Source: Streptomyces sp. ISL-100
GTDB taxonomy: Bacteria > Actinomycetota > Actinomycetes > Streptomycetales > Streptomycetaceae
Direction: 5' to 3'
DNA: 64,000 nt
NCBI RefSeq assembly: GCF_018614615.1
Contig: NZ_JAGGOK010000003.1
Coordinates: 1 to 64,000 of the forward strand
Shown here: positions 63,078 to 64,000 of the stretch, piece after piece
How positions within the stretch are numbered: position 1 is the first letter of the stretch
How the letters are laid out: each line of letters opens with the position of its first letter
Position numbers and translations under genes: made by a program
The notes under the pieces: generated by a model
The model's database searches: none
Seen by the model: only the letters and a program-made list of their open reading frames with translations
What the model was told of the DNA's origin: nothing

Positions 63078-64000
63078 GCGGCAGCCGCTCCTTCACGTCC
63101 GGCCCACGCCGCCGCGTGGGCCGTGGCCTGGTTCTTCCTCTCGGTGGCCCGCCGGGTCCGCTCGGCTTCGTTGGCGGCTCGAAGGTCACGGACGTGACCC
63201 TCGATCTCGGACCAGGAATCCCAGGTCCACATGCCGTCGAGCCGGGTGACGATCGGCGGGAGGTTGTCCGCGAGGACCAGAGCGTGCCCGGCGGGCAGAC
63301 CCCTGATCTCGTCTCCTCGAAGGACGGGTTCGAGCGCCATGTGCGAGGCCGTCGAGTGGCCACCGCGGTCCCCACCGGACGTGGTCTTCGTCGTGCGCTC
63401 TCGCTCGACCTGACCGCACAGGTCGGACATGTCCTTCAGGAAGTCGGGGTCCTTGTCCCCGGGCAGGACGATGACGTTGTTGGTGAAGGCCGCCAGCTCC
63501 TTGGCGGTGTCCTCGCCGAAGCGAGCACGAGCCGACGCCCACGCCTGGAGGCCGTAGACGACCGTGATGCCACGACCCCGGCCGTCGGCGACGCGTTGGC
63601 GGAGGGAGGGGATAGGCGCGATGTTCGGCGCCTCGTCCAAGGCCGCGAGGAGAGCGGGGTCGAGCCGCCCGGCCGGGGACGCGAGAGCGTGCGCCTCCGC
63701 GAGATCCAGAAGGTCTTCGGCTATCGCGGTGGTCAGCGGAGCGACGCTGTTCACCTCGCTGTCCTTGCCGAGGAGGTAGAGGGTGCCCCCGGCGTCGAGG
63801 AACGCGCCGAAGTCCGTGGGGTTCTCTCCGTCTCCCTGGAGGGCGTTGATCACCGACTGGTGCATGAAGGGTTCGAGGGCCGCGTCGAGGGTCGAGGCGG
63901 TGTTGCCGACGGTGCGGCTGTCGCCGGTGGTGGCCGTGCGGAGCATGTCCGCCCAGCCGGGGCCAGCGCCCGGGTGGGCGTTGAGGATGCCGAGGGGGGC
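63074..64000 (-). CDS. TraG/VirD4-like conjugative coupling protein, C-terminal part
   Basis: The last 308 codons of a gene whose start lies outside the window; the frame is open to base 64000. Visible: GILNAHPGAGPGWADMLRTA, MHQSVINALQGDGENPTDFG, the Walker-B-like ALLAALDEAPNIAPIPSL, and GITVVYGLQAWASARARFGE, GDKDPDFLKDMSDLCGQV. These are typical of the TraG/TraM-recognition domain of T4SS coupling ATPases. Such proteins dock the relaxosome to the secretion channel. The tail (AANEAERTRRATERKNQATA) is basic and helical. Confidence 0.88.
   Translation of the reverse strand, partial: APLGILNAHPGAGPGWADMLRTATTGDSRTVGNTASTLDAALEPFMHQSVINALQGDGENPTDFGAFLDAGGTLYLLGKDSEVNSVAPLTTAIAEDLLDLAEAHALASPAGRLDPALLAALDEAPNIAPIPSLRQRVADGRGRGITVVYGLQAWASARARFGEDTAKELAAFTNNVIVLPGDKDPDFLKDMSDLCGQVERERTTKTTSGGDRGGHSTASHMALEPVLRGDEIRGLPAGHALVLADNLPPIVTRLDGMWTWDSWSEIEGHVRDLRAANEAERTRRATERKNQATAHAAAWAGREGAAAA

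Larger units (their letters stand above)
24599..64000. mobile_element. Integrative and conjugative element inserted at tRNA-Ala (right end outside the window)
   Basis: A tRNA gene is followed directly by a tyrosine integrase reading away from it, then element-type DUF genes, a MobF relaxase and a TraG/VirD4-like coupling protein at the window edge. The content is typical of conjugative elements and unlike the core genes to the left. The left boundary is put at the tRNA 3' end by analogy; the direct repeat that would mark the right boundary is not visible. Mating-pore ATPase or channel genes have not appeared by 64 kb and should lie further right. Separate insertions inside the interval cannot be excluded. 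Confidence 0.8.

Noticed and set aside
24599..64000. CRISPR array in the accessory region
   Set aside because: The repeated motifs are kilobases apart and each heads a gene; no regular repeat-spacer pattern was seen.

Overview
The window is a high-GC actinobacterial chromosome segment, almost certainly Streptomyces. It carries the conserved origin block in the order known from that genus: parB-parA-rsmG-jag-yidC-yidD-rnpA-rpmH on the minus strand, then dnaA, oriC, dnaN, a gnd-like dehydrogenase, recF, a DUF721 gene, gyrB and gyrA on the plus strand. Three parS sites (GTTTCACGTGAAAC), many TTGTCCACA-like DnaA boxes and frequent GTG starts support this.

Bases 1-24.6 kb are core chromosome: segregation (ParA/ParB/parS), membrane protein insertion (YidC, YidD, Jag), RNase P protein, L34, replication initiation, sliding clamp, RecF, gyrase, a DUF3566 membrane protein, tRNA-Ile(GAT), a DLW-39 miniprotein, an exported protein preceded by a scrambled relative, a Ser/Thr kinase, an HTH regulator and tRNA-Ala(TGC).

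From the 3' end of tRNA-Ala to the right edge lies an integrative and conjugative element (at least 39 kb, cut by the window end). It starts with a tyrosine integrase. From 28.5 to 44.2 kb follow plus-strand operons of mostly uncharacterised proteins: DUF2786, a ParB-like protein with two ParB-N-type segments, an ArdC-like protein, DUF3560, DUF6197-like proteins and zinc-knuckle proteins. Six of these operons start with nearly the same promoter (TTGNCN-N17-TTTAAT) followed by a two-hairpin leader whose first loop is GGGCAA; at least two further loci have related leaders. A 460-bp unit carrying this promoter occurs twice. A large MobF-type relaxase/helicase (44.8-49.2 kb) is preceded by a candidate oriT. 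A TraG/VirD4-like coupling protein is cut by the right edge. The layout suggests, but does not prove, that 28.5-44 kb is the leading region of transfer.

Between relaxase and coupling protein sits a minus-strand class I lanthipeptide cluster of the FxLD type: a 68-residue precursor with four cysteines, a full LanB dehydratase, LanC cyclase, a second elimination-domain protein and a protein-isoaspartyl-type O-methyltransferase. Upstream is a set of regulatory or accessory genes (DUF5999, DUF6302, an anti-sigma-like ATPase, an XRE regulator). A hairpin between precursor and dehydratase genes may keep precursor transcript in excess. This RiPP cluster appears to be cargo of the mobile element. No rRNA genes, insertion sequences or CRISPR arrays were seen.
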